Below, one piece after another: positions 8,543 through 17,061 of a stretch of 64,000 nucleotides of DNA. The stretch covers positions 16,046-80,045 of the forward strand of contig CALWYB010000001.1 of assembly GCA_944385665.1 (NCBI GenBank), written 5' to 3'. Source of the DNA: an uncultured Oscillospiraceae bacterium. GTDB taxonomy: Bacteria; Bacillota; Clostridia; Oscillospirales; Oscillospiraceae. How positions within the stretch are numbered: position 1 is the first letter of the stretch; each line of letters begins with the position of its first letter. The translations under genes and the position numbers were made by a program. The notes under the pieces are model-generated. The model saw only the letters and a program-made list of their open reading frames with translations. It was not told the DNA's origin and ran no database searches.

Positions 8543-9588
8543 CAGGCTCCCTCCTTCCCATTCTTCTTGCCGTACCAGCGCAGCAGCTCCTTGCCCAGAA
8601 TGAGCACTACCACCACGCCGATGATAATGCTCACAATGGCAGAGGGGACGCCCAGCTGGCGCTGCATGGAGCTGGCCCCCACCTCCATGGCCGCATAGAG
8701 GATGGCCACCAGGACCACACCCAGGGGCCGGTTGAAGGCCACCAGGGCGATAAGCACCGCGGTGTAGCCGCAGTCGCCGGAGATGCCCTCCATCAGCTTT
8801 TTCTGGATGGCCAGCACCTCAATGCCGCCGGCGATGGCGGCCAGGCCGCCGCTGAGGAAAGCGGAAGAGATGATGCTGCGCACCACCGGCACGCCGTTGC
8901 AGGCGGCGGCCCGCTGGTTGAGGCCCACCGCCTTGAGCTCATAGCCCACGGTGGTCTTTTCCATCAGGAACCACACCGCCGCCGCCAGCACAAAGGCCAG
9001 AACAATGCCGGCATGGAAGCGGGTGGAGGTGATGAGGTTGGGCAGCTGGGCTGCCGTGTCAATCTTGGCCGACTGGGGCACGTTGCCGGCGGGGTCCATG
9101 AGGAAGGAGCGCACCGCATAGCCCAGGAAGTTGATGACGATGTAATTGAGCATGATGGTGACGATGATCTCGGAGATGTTGAAGCGGGTCTTGAATACCG
9201 CCGCGATCAGCGCCCAGATACCGCCGCACACAAAGGCGGCCACAAAGCACAGAATGATGCGCACCACGCCGGGCACCTGGGGCAGGCCCAGGGCCACCAT
9301 GGCGGCGGCGATGGAACCCACGTAGAACTGTCCCTCCGCACCGATGTTGAAAAAGCCGGTGCGGAAGGCCACCGCACAGCCAAGGCCGGTGAGGATCAGG
9401 GGACAGGCCTTGACAAAGATCTCGGCAAAGCTGGCCTTGGTGCCGAAGATGCCCTTGACAAACAGGCTTGCCGCCTCCACAGGGCTGGCTCCGCAGGCCA
9501 GGATGAGCAAGGCGCTGATGACCACCGTGAGCAGGCAGATGGTCACCACGTCCAGCAGGGTCTGTTTCCGATGGGTCATGGCAGTCAT
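8542..9588 (-). CDS. ABC transporter permease, nucleoside type (NupP-like)
   Basis: The 348-residue protein has about nine to ten hydrophobic segments and the family stretch AFRTGFFNIGAEGQFYVGS near residue 75. It forms the membrane channel with the downstream permease and the double ATPase upstream. Its ATG at 9588 overlaps the ATPase stop in an ATGA arrangement. A second ATG three codons in is possible but lies further from the GGAGGAGG site. Likely substrate: nucleosides or free purines, given the deaminase at the head of the operon. Confidence 0.85.
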   Translation of the reverse strand: MTAMTHRKQTLLDVVTICLLTVVISALLILACGASPVEAASLFVKGIFGTKASFAEIFVKACPLILTGLGCAVAFRTGFFNIGAEGQFYVGSIAAAMVALGLPQVPGVVRIILCFVAAFVCGGIWALIAAVFKTRFNISEIIVTIMLNYIVINFLGYAVRSFLMDPAGNVPQSAKIDTAAQLPNLITSTRFHAGIVLAFVLAAAVWFLMEKTTVGYELKAVGLNQRAAACNGVPVVRSIISSAFLSGGLAAIAGGIEVLAIQKKLMEGISGDCGYTAVLIALVAFNRPLGVVLVAILYAAMEVGASSMQRQLGVPSAIVSIIIGVVVVLILGKELLRWYGKKNGKEGA

Positions 9589-11111
9589 CCCACCTCCTCC
9601 TTTCCTGTCACACCGCCCATGAGAAGGCCGATCTGTTCCACCGTGGCCTCCTGACGGTTCAATACACCCACAATTCTTCCCCCGAATAGCACCGCAATGC
9701 GGTCGCTCAGGGCCATGATCTCCTCCAGGTCGGCGGAGATAAGCAGCACGCCCTTTCCGGCGTTGCGCTGCTCCACCAGCCGGTCCCGGACAAAGTGGGT
9801 GGCGCCGATGTCCAGGCCGCGGGTGGGCTGGCTGGCCACCACCACCTGGGCCCGGTCACTGATCTCCCGGGCCACGATCAGCTTCTGCTGGTTGCCGCCG
9901 GACAGCAGCCGCACCGGGGTGGCCTCCCCGGAGGTGCCGGAGGAGCGCACCTGGTAGCGCTGGATCTTCTCTTTGGCCGCCTGCAGCATGGCCTTCCGGT
10001 CCAGCAGCCCCCTGTGGGAGAAGGGGGGACGGCAGTAGTCCCGGAGCATCAGGTTTTCCGTCAGATCCATGTCAGTGACCAGACTGTCGTTGAGGCGGTC
10101 ATCGGAGATGTAAACCACACCCCGCTCATACCGCTGCCGGACAGTCTCCCGCTGGATGTCGGCGCCGTCCAGCATCACACGGCCTGCCGAGGGGCGCTGG
10201 ATGCCGGTGATGATCTCGGCCAGCTCCTTCTGGCCGTTGCCCTCCACTCCGGCCACGCCCAGGATCTCTCCCCGGCGCAGCTCCAGGGTGATATCGTGGA
10301 GAGGATGGCCCTTTTTCTTCCGGGGCAGGGAGACGCCTTCCAGGGACAGCAGAGGCTCCGTTCCAGGCGGGGTATCCACGTCATAGGTCTCCTTCAGCTC
10401 CCGGCCGATCATATACCGGGAGAGCTCATCGGGCTGGGTCTGGGCGGTGACCAGCTGGGCCACCTTCTTGCCGTCCCGCAGGATGGTAACTCGGTCGCTG
10501 ATGGCCATGATCTCACTCATACGGTGGGTGATAATGATGATGCCATAGCCCTCCTTCTGCAGCGCCCGGAGCACCTCAAAAAACTGGGCCGTCTCCTGGG
10601 GAGTGAGTACGCCGGTGGGCTCGTCCAGGATGAGCAGCTCCACATCCCGGTAGAGGGCCTTCAGGATCTCCACCCGCTGCTGCTCACCCACCGACAGGCT
10701 GTCCACCTGGGCATCCGGGTCCACCGTGAGACCGTACTTCTCCGCCAGAGCCCGCACCCGCTGCCGGGCCTGCTTGCGGTCCAGCACAAAGCGGTTGTCC
10801 CGCAGATTCAGGATGATGTTGTCCAGCACCGTCATCTTGCGCACCAGGGAGAAGTGCTGCTGCACCATCCCAATGCCGGCGGCGATGGCGTCCTTGGGGG
10901 AGGCAAACCGCACCGGCTGGCCCTTCCACAGGATCTGGCCGCTGTCGGCGGAATAGATCCCGAAGAGGATGTTCATGAGGGTGGTTTTGCCTGCGCCGTT
11001 TTCTCCCAGCAGCGCGTGGATCTCGCCCTTTTCCACCGTCAGGTCCACGTGATCATTGGCGTAAACCCCGGAAAAGGCCTTGCAGATCTGGTTCATTTCA
11101 AGCAGGGCCAT
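9585..11111 (-). CDS. ABC transporter ATPase with two nucleotide-binding domains (NupO-like)
   Basis: The 508-residue protein contains two ABC cassettes in tandem. The first has Walker A GENGAGKTT at 36-44, signature LSVGEQQR and Walker B LLILDEPTG. The second has the degenerate Walker A EGNGQKE, signature LSGGNQQK and QPTRGLDIG, as usual in sugar and nucleoside importers. It powers the two permeases downstream. The gene lies 75 bases after the binding protein gene, and that gap holds a long hairpin which may lower expression of the ATPase relative to the binding protein. Confidence 0.9.
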   Translation of the reverse strand: MALLEMNQICKAFSGVYANDHVDLTVEKGEIHALLGENGAGKTTLMNILFGIYSADSGQILWKGQPVRFASPKDAIAAGIGMVQQHFSLVRKMTVLDNIILNLRDNRFVLDRKQARQRVRALAEKYGLTVDPDAQVDSLSVGEQQRVEILKALYRDVELLILDEPTGVLTPQETAQFFEVLRALQKEGYGIIIITHRMSEIMAISDRVTILRDGKKVAQLVTAQTQPDELSRYMIGRELKETYDVDTPPGTEPLLSLEGVSLPRKKKGHPLHDITLELRRGEILGVAGVEGNGQKELAEIITGIQRPSAGRVMLDGADIQRETVRQRYERGVVYISDDRLNDSLVTDMDLTENLMLRDYCRPPFSHRGLLDRKAMLQAAKEKIQRYQVRSSGTSGEATPVRLLSGGNQQKLIVAREISDRAQVVVASQPTRGLDIGATHFVRDRLVEQRNAGKGVLLISADLEEIMALSDRIAVLFGGRIVGVLNRQEATVEQIGLLMGGVTGKEEVG

Positions 11112-11130
11112 ATCATCTCTCCTATCCCGT

Positions 11131-11165
11131 ACAGCGCCGCAGTACAGAGTGTACCGCGGCGCTGT
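11131..11165 (-). other. Intercistronic hairpin
   Basis: ACAGCGCCGC (11131-11140) pairs with GCGGCGCTGT (11156-11165), with an inner GTAC/GTAC pair. There is no T run behind it, so it is more likely a 3'-end stabiliser or partial block for the binding-protein transcript than a full terminator. Confidence 0.6.
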
Positions 11166-11186
11166 GGATGTTTGTTGGAATCAAAT

Positions 11187-12206
11187 TTACTCTACGGTGA
11201 AGTTGGGGGTGATGACCAGCTCGCCGGAGACAATGGAGTCAATGGCGGCCTGAGCCTTGTCGGCCACCTCCTGAGGCACGTTGTCGGAGATCAGCACCTC
11301 CACGGCGCCGTCGGCCATGCCCAGGTTGTACACACCGCCCTTGAAGCTGCCGTCCGCCACGGTGCCCAGCGCGATGTCCAGCACCACATCCAGGTTGTAC
11401 AGAGCGGAGTCCAGGATGTTGTCGGGAGCCAGAGAGCTCTGGTCGTAGGAGTCGCCCTGGCACCACACGCCGGCGTCCACCGCGGCGCTGATGGCGCCGT
11501 TGCCGCAGGCATTGGCACAGTGCTTGATGACGTCGGCGCCGCTCTCGATCATAGCGGAAGCGGCCTCCTGGGCCAGCTGGGTGTCCACATAGGAGTTGGT
11601 CCAGGCGGTCTGGACTTCAATGCTGGGGTTGACAGACTTGGCGCCCTCGGCATAGCCGTTGACGATCTTCACCAGGGAGTCGCCCTGGATGGGGCCGATG
11701 GCACCGATCTTGCCGGACTGGCTCATGCTGGCGGCAATGATGCCCTCCACATAGGCGGTCTGCTCACAGGCCATCACATAGGAGGCCACATTGTCGGCGG
11801 AGGCGTTGGCCTCGGTGCAGATGAAGGTGACGTCGGGGTAAGTAGAGGCAACCTCCAGAGCGGGATCACCGAACTCAAAGCCGTGGCCGATGATCACATC
11901 GTAGCCGGCAGCGGCATACTCGGAAAAGGCGGAAGCGATGTCGGCAGCGCCCAGGTTCTCGCTGTAAGTCAGCTCGTAGCCGTACTTGTCGCAGGCGGCC
12001 TTGGCACCGTCATAGGCAGACTGGTTCCAGCCCTGGTCGTTGACCGCGCCGGACAGGCACAGGGCCACCTTCAGAGCGCCCTCCTGGGAGCCGCTCTGGC
12101 TGTTGGATCCGGAATTGGAAGCCGCGTTGGAAGAGGAATCCCCGCCGCAGGCGGTGAGGGACAGGGCCATTGCCATGGCCAGTACAAGAGTGATCAGCTT
12201 TTTCAT
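11187..12206 (-). CDS. BMP-family substrate-binding lipoprotein of the nucleoside ABC importer
   Basis: The 339-residue product begins with a lipoprotein signal peptide ending in LTAC (C20), followed by a serine/asparagine/glycine linker to about residue 42, then a BMP/PnrA-type periplasmic-binding fold with VALCLSGAVNDQGWNQSA, GHGFEFGDPALEVA and KIGAIGP. The BMP family binds purine nucleosides. It sits between the amidohydrolase gene and the ATPase gene, and a hairpin follows it, the usual arrangement for making more binding protein than membrane parts. It captures substrate outside the membrane and delivers it to the two permeases. Confidence 0.9.
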   Translation of the reverse strand: MKKLITLVLAMAMALSLTACGGDSSSNAASNSGSNSQSGSQEGALKVALCLSGAVNDQGWNQSAYDGAKAACDKYGYELTYSENLGAADIASAFSEYAAAGYDVIIGHGFEFGDPALEVASTYPDVTFICTEANASADNVASYVMACEQTAYVEGIIAASMSQSGKIGAIGPIQGDSLVKIVNGYAEGAKSVNPSIEVQTAWTNSYVDTQLAQEAASAMIESGADVIKHCANACGNGAISAAVDAGVWCQGDSYDQSSLAPDNILDSALYNLDVVLDIALGTVADGSFKGGVYNLGMADGAVEVLISDNVPQEVADKAQAAIDSIVSGELVITPNFTVE

Positions 12207-12254
12207 CTTATCTTTTCTTCTCCTTTTTCAATATCAATCGGGCGGCCGCAGGGG

Positions 12255-13649
12255 TCAGCCCAGATTGTGGAAGGCCTCGCAGGGCTCCCGCAGCACCTTG
12301 GTGCATACGGCCTCGCCCTCCCGGGCCAATTTCCCTTCGTCTACCCGGGTCAGATGCCCGTCCTGGAACACCACCTGGCCGTTGACCATGGTCAGCCACA
12401 CGTTTCCGGTGACGCCGGTGCGGGCCAGCAGGTTTCTGGGGTCGTGGAGGGTGCCGGTGAGCTCCAGCACCTGGGTATCCACCATAAACAGGTCGGCGCC
12501 CTTCTCCGGCTCCAGAGAGCCCAAGTCATTGCGGCCCAGGGTCTTGGCCCCGTTGACGGTGGCGATCTTCAGCATCTCGTAGGGGGAGATGCAGCCGCCC
12601 CGCTGCTTGCTGTGCCAGGCCTGCATCATCCAGGCGGTGCGCATGGAGTCCAGCAGGCTGGAGCTGTCGTTGGTAGCCGAGCCGTCGCAGCCCAGGCTGA
12701 CACACACCCCCATCTCCTGCATCTGGCCGATGGGGAGGATGGGGAAGCCGCCCAGAATGGCGGGGCCGGGACAGTGGGACACGCCGGTGCCCTCCTTGGC
12801 CAGAACCTCATACTCCTTGGGGGTCAGCTCCCAGCCGTGGGCGATCCACACGTCGGGACCCAGGAAACCAATTTCGCCGCACCAGTCCAGAGTGCGCTTG
12901 CCCCAGCGCTCCACCATGATCTCGTTTTCCCCCTCGCCCAGATGGGTGTGCATCCGCACGCCCTTCTCCCGGGCAAAGGTCACGGTTTCGATAAAGGTCT
13001 CGGGGTAGCTGTTGATGGGCTGGCAGGGGGCCATGACGATCTGGGACATGGAGTAGGGCTTGGGGTCGTGGTAGAGCTTGATGATGCGCTCACAGTCCTT
13101 CAGGTACTCGTCGGTGGTCTCCAGCATATTTTCCGGGATGGTGCTGCCCTTCTCCCGGGGCAGGGTGTTGACGCCCCGGCCGGCGTGGTAGCGGATACCC
13201 AGCTGGGCGGCCGCCTCCATCTGCCGGTCCACCGGAGCCTTGCCGGTGGCCTTGGTGTAGCAGTACTGGTGGTCAAAGGCACAGGTACAGCCGTGCTTGA
13301 GCAGGTCAGCCATGGCGGTGAGGGAGGAGTAGTAGATCACCTGGTCGTCAATGACCTGGAAGATGCGGTAGATCTTGTCCAGCCACTGGGGTACCGTCAT
13401 GTTGGGGTAGTCGATGGTTTTGAGATTGCGTACAAAGGTCTGGAAAAAGTGGTGATGGGTATTGATGAGGCCGGGATAGACAAACTTGCCGGTGGCGTCG
13501 ATCTCCTGATCGTGGGGGTCCGTGAGATTCTTGCCGATCTTGACGATCTTGGGGCCCTGGATCAGCATGTCCGCGTCGTAGTACACCCGGTCCTGCCCGT
13601 CGCAGGTCACGATGGCCCGCGCGTTGCGGATCAAAGTCGTGGATTCCAT
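12255..13649 (-). CDS. Amidohydrolase, 8-oxoguanine deaminase-like
   Basis: The 464-residue product is a metal-dependent amidohydrolase: THHHFFQ after the first strands, HTHLGEGENE in the middle, then AHGWELT and GCDGSATND with the final metal aspartate. This combination is typical of the branch with guanine, 8-oxoguanine and hydroxyatrazine deaminases, which strip an amino or alkylamino group from a purine or triazine ring. I chose ATG 13649, which has AAGGAGG upstream; the open frame extends 40 codons further but through the promoter. It is the first gene of an operon with a complete BMP nucleoside importer, so uptake and deamination of purines is the likely job. The precise ring substrate is not proven. 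Confidence 0.82.
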   Translation of the reverse strand: MESTTLIRNARAIVTCDGQDRVYYDADMLIQGPKIVKIGKNLTDPHDQEIDATGKFVYPGLINTHHHFFQTFVRNLKTIDYPNMTVPQWLDKIYRIFQVIDDQVIYYSSLTAMADLLKHGCTCAFDHQYCYTKATGKAPVDRQMEAAAQLGIRYHAGRGVNTLPREKGSTIPENMLETTDEYLKDCERIIKLYHDPKPYSMSQIVMAPCQPINSYPETFIETVTFAREKGVRMHTHLGEGENEIMVERWGKRTLDWCGEIGFLGPDVWIAHGWELTPKEYEVLAKEGTGVSHCPGPAILGGFPILPIGQMQEMGVCVSLGCDGSATNDSSSLLDSMRTAWMMQAWHSKQRGGCISPYEMLKIATVNGAKTLGRNDLGSLEPEKGADLFMVDTQVLELTGTLHDPRNLLARTGVTGNVWLTMVNGQVVFQDGHLTRVDEGKLAREGEAVCTKVLREPCEAFHNLG

Positions 13650-13695
13650 ACTGCTTCCTCCTTGCACTCCACGTTCTCGCGTTTCGGATGGCTTT

Positions 13696-13726
13696 ATCAT
13701 AATAGCTATAGTAACTATAGGTTCAA
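13696..13726 (-). promoter_or_regulatory. MerR-type promoter/operator of the purine operon
   Basis: On the minus strand TTGAAC (13721-13726) and TATGAT (13696-13701) are 19 bases apart, two more than the sigma-A optimum. The spacer holds two CTATAG blocks (13706-13711 and 13715-13720) around TAA, forming a perfect dyad. A lengthened spacer with a dyad inside is the hallmark of promoters activated by MerR regulators. Confidence 0.65.
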
Positions 13727-13855
13727 CCCCCATTTTCCCCTTTTTTCGCAATTTAAGCGAAAACGACAAAATGTTCCCTTATTTCCCCGTGTCTTTTGCC
13801 TGTTTTTGCAGCATTTTCACATACCAAGATGGAAATAACTTATCCCCGGCCGCAT

Positions 13856-13885
13856 AAAAAACGGGCGGTTCCCAAGAACCGCCCG
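13856..13885 (-). terminator. Intrinsic terminator of birA
   Basis: CGGGCGGTTC (13862-13871) pairs with GAACCGCCCG (13876-13885) around CCAA; six T follow on the minus strand. It lies 14 bases beyond the birA stop. Confidence 0.9.
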
Positions 13886-13899
13886 GCTGAACTGCCAAG

Positions 13900-14892
13900 T
13901 TACACATATCCATACATGCCCCGCACCGAAACCTCGCCGGCGGACAGAGCCTCCCGGCTGCCGTCCGGAAACTCCACCACCAGACGGAACTCGTCGTCAA
14001 TAGCCACCGCCTTGGCCTCCCGGCGGGAGACAGGGGTAATGAGCTGCACCTGGTTGCCCGGGGTAAGGCAATCGGCCCGGTACTTGTCCAGATACTCCTG
14101 CTTTCCCTGGGGGAAGGCAGCGTACATCCGGTCTAACGCCCGGATCACCTGGACGGCCAGTTCGGAGCGGCGCACCGGGTGGCCCAGCTCCTGAGCCAGA
14201 GAGGTGGCCATGGTGCGCACATCAGGGCTGAAATCCTCGGGGGCGTGGTTGGCGTTGATGCCGATGCCGGGGATGAGGTATTGCAGGGCGTTGCTCTCGC
14301 TCTCCAGTCCCATCTCGGTGAGGATGCCGCACACCTTTTTCCCATTTAAGATGATGTCGTTGGTCCACTTGATCTGGGGTCGCAGGCCGCAGGCGGCCTC
14401 AATGCCGTCGCATACCGCCACCGCCACCCATGCGGTGAAGTCGGTCACCTCGGCAGGGGGCAGCTGGGGGCGAAGCAGAGCGGACACATACAGTCCCCGG
14501 CCCTTGGGGGACTGGAAGGTGCGGCCCAGCCGTCCCCGGCCGCCGGTCTGCTCCTCACTGATGACCACCAGTCCGTCGGGAGCGCCCGCCATGGCCTGAC
14601 GCTTGCACTCGGTGTTGGTGGAATCCACCGTGTCCAGGCACAAAAGCTTGCTGCCCACATGGCACCCGGCCAGCGGTCCGGTGAGCTCCCCCTCCCGCAC
14701 CCGGTCCGGGGCACTCTCCAGACGATACCCTCGGTTGGGGGCGGACTGGATGGTATATCCCTCCTGCCGCAGGGCCTCGATGGCCTTCCACACCGCCGCC
14801 CGGCTGATTCCCAGGGTACGGCTCATGGCCTCCCCGGATACATATTGATTGTCCTGCTGCAGCAGCAGAGAGAGCACCTGTTCCCGGCTCAT
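13900..14892 (-). CDS. birA: Bifunctional biotin operon repressor / biotin-protein ligase
   Basis: The 330-residue protein has an N-terminal winged helix (residues about 1-60, YVSGEAMSRTLGISRAAVWK) and a biotin ligase domain with GGRGRLGRTF (adenylate-binding loop), KWTNDI and GIGINAN, then a small C-terminal SH3-like domain. It activates biotin and attaches it to carboxylase subunits; class II members also repress biotin genes. ATG 14892 is preferred because GGAGG lies nine bases upstream; the longer frame to 15000 would read through the hpf terminator. No biotin synthesis gene is in the window. Confidence 0.93.
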   Translation of the reverse strand: MSREQVLSLLLQQDNQYVSGEAMSRTLGISRAAVWKAIEALRQEGYTIQSAPNRGYRLESAPDRVREGELTGPLAGCHVGSKLLCLDTVDSTNTECKRQAMAGAPDGLVVISEEQTGGRGRLGRTFQSPKGRGLYVSALLRPQLPPAEVTDFTAWVAVAVCDGIEAACGLRPQIKWTNDIILNGKKVCGILTEMGLESESNALQYLIPGIGINANHAPEDFSPDVRTMATSLAQELGHPVRRSELAVQVIRALDRMYAAFPQGKQEYLDKYRADCLTPGNQVQLITPVSRREAKAVAIDDEFRLVVEFPDGSREALSAGEVSVRGMYGYV

Positions 14893-14958
14893 CCGTTTGT
14901 CCTCCAAATACGTTGATTTTTCTTCATTATACCCATCTCTTGCCCTGGCCGCAAGGGC

Positions 14959-14992
14959 AAAAACGCCCGCCCCGCTTTGGGCGGGGCGGGCG
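14959..14992 (-). terminator. Intrinsic terminator of hpf
   Basis: A 12-bp GC stem (14964-14975 with 14981-14992) with a five-base loop and five T on the minus strand, starting 15 bases after the hpf stop. Confidence 0.9.
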
Positions 14993-15006
14993 TAAAGCAA
15001 ATCCGG

Positions 15007-15555
15007 TCAGGTCTCATCCTCGATGATGCCGTAGTCGCCGTCGTTGCGGCGGTACACCACGGCGAAGGAGCCGTCGGCATCCTCGTTCTTAAAGGCAAAG
15101 AAGCTGTGGCCCAGCAGATTCATCTGCAAAATGGCTTCCTCCTGGGTCATGGGCTTGATGGGGAAGGTCTTGGTGCGCACGATCTTATATTCACCCTCCT
15201 CCGGTCCGTCGGGAACGAAGGAAGCCACTTCCGCCTCGTCCACGGTGCGCTCAAACGCGCCCTGGCGCAGCCGTTTCTCCAGGCGGGACTTATTTTTCCG
15301 GAACTGGCGCTCCAGAGAGGCCACAGCGGCGTCGATGGAGGCGCGCATATCAGAGGAGCTTTCAGACACACGGAAGATGGTGCCGCTGGACCGAATGGTG
15401 ACCTCCACCTGGTTGCGGTCCTTCTCGATGCTGAACGTGATTGCGGCGGTGGCATCCTCCTTAAAATAACGGTCGAGCTTACCCACTTTCTTCTCCGCAT
15501 AGTTGTGGATGTAGTTGGGTATGTTCACCTTTTTGTCTGTAAACACAAACTTCAT
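15007..15555 (-). CDS. hpf: Ribosome hibernation promoting factor, long form
   Basis: The 182-residue product matches long HPF: an N-terminal S30AE domain (MKFVFTDKKVNIPNYIHNYA, then KVGKLDRYF) that enters the ribosomal decoding channel, a charged linker, and a C-terminal dimerisation domain from about residue 125 (NLLGHSFFAFKNEDADGSFA, VVYRRNDGDYG). Long HPF joins two 70S ribosomes into inactive 100S dimers in stationary phase. It stands alone, with a TATAAT box on the minus strand at 15628-15633, an AAAGGAGC ribosome binding site and its own terminator. Confidence 0.95.
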   Translation of the reverse strand: MKFVFTDKKVNIPNYIHNYAEKKVGKLDRYFKEDATAAITFSIEKDRNQVEVTIRSSGTIFRVSESSSDMRASIDAAVASLERQFRKNKSRLEKRLRQGAFERTVDEAEVASFVPDGPEEGEYKIVRTKTFPIKPMTQEEAILQMNLLGHSFFAFKNEDADGSFAVVYRRNDGDYGIIEDET

Positions 15556-15662
15556 ACTTGTCCGCTCCTTTCACCCCCCGAAGGGGATTCTGTGTGACAG
15601 GGGAGAGGAGTCCCTCCCTATGTGGGCATTATACCATAGATAGGGAAAAATATCACTGGTTT

Positions 15663-15684
15663 TTATGAAATATTTATGAAATAT
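15663..15684. repeat. Tandem duplication of an 11-bp unit
   Basis: TTATGAAATAT occurs twice, head to tail and without mismatch, between the hpf promoter and the stop codon of the upstream amidohydrolase gene. Confidence 0.8.
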
Positions 15685-15697
15685 TTTTGTCTGCGTT

Positions 15698-16867
15698 TTA
15701 CAGGCCCGCATTTTTGATGATTTTGCCGTCCATAATGACCAGCCGAACCCGGCTCAGCCAGTTGAGCGGATGGGCGCTGGTAACCACCACGTCGGCATCT
15801 TTGCCTGGGGTAAGGGAGCCCACCCGGTGGTCGATGCCCGCCAGCTGAGCGGCGTTGATGGTGATGCAGGCCAGGGCGCTCTCCGGGTCCATGCCTCCCC
15901 GGATGGCCATGGCGGCACACAGGGGCAGGTACTGGATGGGGGTCTCAGGGTGATCGGTGCACACCGCCGTCTTCACCCCGAAGCGCTGCAGAATGGCGGG
16001 GGTCTCAATGGTCATGTTCACCAGCTCGGGCTTGGAGCGGTCTCCCAGACAGGGGCCGGTGATGACGCCAGCCCCCTCCTGCGCCAGCAGCTCGGGAATC
16101 AGATGGCCCTCGGTACCGTGGACGATGACGTACTTGAGGCCAAACTCCTTGCAGATCCGGATGCCGGTGGCAATGTCATCCGCCCGGTGGGCGTGGATCT
16201 GGACGGGGAGCTCCCCGTTGATGACTGGCAGCAGAGCCTCCAGCTTGGCGTCGTAGTCCGGCTTGTCCTCGTCCTCATCCTGGGCCGCCCGCTCCAGCTT
16301 CTCCCGATACTCCACCGCCTTGGCCAGGTTCTCCCGGATGATGGCGGCGGTGGCCATGCGGGTGGAAGGGGTCTCGTGGCGCTCGTTATAGGTGAGTTTA
16401 GGATTCTCCCCCAGGGCCATCTTCATGGCGGCAGGGGCGCGGAGCACCATGGCATCCACCCACTTGCCGTTGGTCTTCAGGGCGGCAAACTGACCGCTGA
16501 TGGGGTTGGCGGAACCGGGACCGGTGAGCACCGTGGTCACCCCGGCCTCCCGGGCCTCCTGAAAGCAGCGGTCCAGAGGATTCACCGCGTCCACCGCCCG
16601 GAGATGAGGAGTACAGGGATCGGTGGCCTCGTTGCCGTCGTCCCCCTCCACCCCTACGCCGTCGCCGAACATGCCCAGGTGACAGTGGGCGTCGATAAAG
16701 CCGGGCTGGATGTGGCCTCCGTGGGCATCAAACACCTGCCCCTCCCAGTTTTGAGGGCACTCCTCCATGGGGCCCACCTGGGCGATCTTGTCTCCCCGGA
16801 TGGCCACATATCCTCCGGGGATGGTCAGTCCGTCCATGGTGTGGACGGTTCCGTTGATAATCAGCAT
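15698..16867 (-). CDS. Amidohydrolase, imidazolonepropionase-like
   Basis: The 389-residue protein has the amidohydrolase barrel pattern: GFIDAHCHLG with the first metal histidines, VQIHAHRADD and VIVHGTEGH for the following ligands, and CTDHPETP with the metal aspartate. The ending GSLTPGKDADVVV is typical of this superfamily. It belongs to the imidazolonepropionase/prolidase-like group, which opens ring amides or cuts dipeptides; substrates vary. An acidic insertion (AQDEDEDKPDYD, near residue 195) is unusual. It is monocistronic between hpf and the S1-protein gene. No partner gene points to a substrate. Confidence 0.8.
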   Translation of the reverse strand: MLIINGTVHTMDGLTIPGGYVAIRGDKIAQVGPMEECPQNWEGQVFDAHGGHIQPGFIDAHCHLGMFGDGVGVEGDDGNEATDPCTPHLRAVDAVNPLDRCFQEAREAGVTTVLTGPGSANPISGQFAALKTNGKWVDAMVLRAPAAMKMALGENPKLTYNERHETPSTRMATAAIIRENLAKAVEYREKLERAAQDEDEDKPDYDAKLEALLPVINGELPVQIHAHRADDIATGIRICKEFGLKYVIVHGTEGHLIPELLAQEGAGVITGPCLGDRSKPELVNMTIETPAILQRFGVKTAVCTDHPETPIQYLPLCAAMAIRGGMDPESALACITINAAQLAGIDHRVGSLTPGKDADVVVTSAHPLNWLSRVRLVIMDGKIIKNAGL

Positions 16868-16983
16868 AGATTTCCTTTCCCGGGCGGCGGGATTCGACCC
16901 CCTTCCCGTTGACTGAACTGGAATATTGTGGTACCTTTTGCTTGCAGCTCACCAATCTGCACATTTCTCCCCCGCACACTGAA

Positions 16984-17002
16984 GCGTCTCCTCCGGAGAC
17001 GC
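16984..17002. other. Hairpin upstream of the amidohydrolase gene
   Basis: GCGTCTCC and GGAGACGC pair around TCC, with TTTTT following on the plus strand. No plus-strand gene precedes it. On the minus strand it would lie in the 5' leader region of the amidohydrolase gene without a T run. Function unclear. Confidence 0.4.
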
Positions 17003-17017
17003 TTTTTCTATGGGAAA

Positions 17018-17051
17018 CAAAAAACCGTGCGGAGGATCGCTCCGCACGGTT
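17018..17051 (-). terminator. Intrinsic terminator of the yabP-yabQ-divIC-S1 cluster
   Basis: AACCGTGCGGA (17023-17033) pairs with TCCGCACGGTT (17041-17051), and a T run follows on the minus strand. It begins 11 bases after the stop of the S1-protein gene. Confidence 0.88.
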
Positions 17052-17061
17052 GGATGTACGA

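Noticed and set aside
9585-11111. Frameshift or decay in the second ATPase domain because of its odd Walker A.
   Set aside because: A degenerate second Walker A is normal for this importer class.
9795-13838. A 1347-codon open frame on the plus strand.
   Set aside because: It is antisense to four well-supported genes; GC-rich third positions produce such shadows. Its product is rich in H, G, L and Q without any domain.
16880-16920. A tRNA-like 3' end on the minus strand (GGGGTCGAATCCC).
   Set aside because: No matching acceptor, D or anticodon arm is found within 90 bases, and the loop lacks the usual TTC.
16984-17002. A plus-strand terminator.
   Set aside because: No plus-strand gene lies upstream, so it is listed only as a hairpin.
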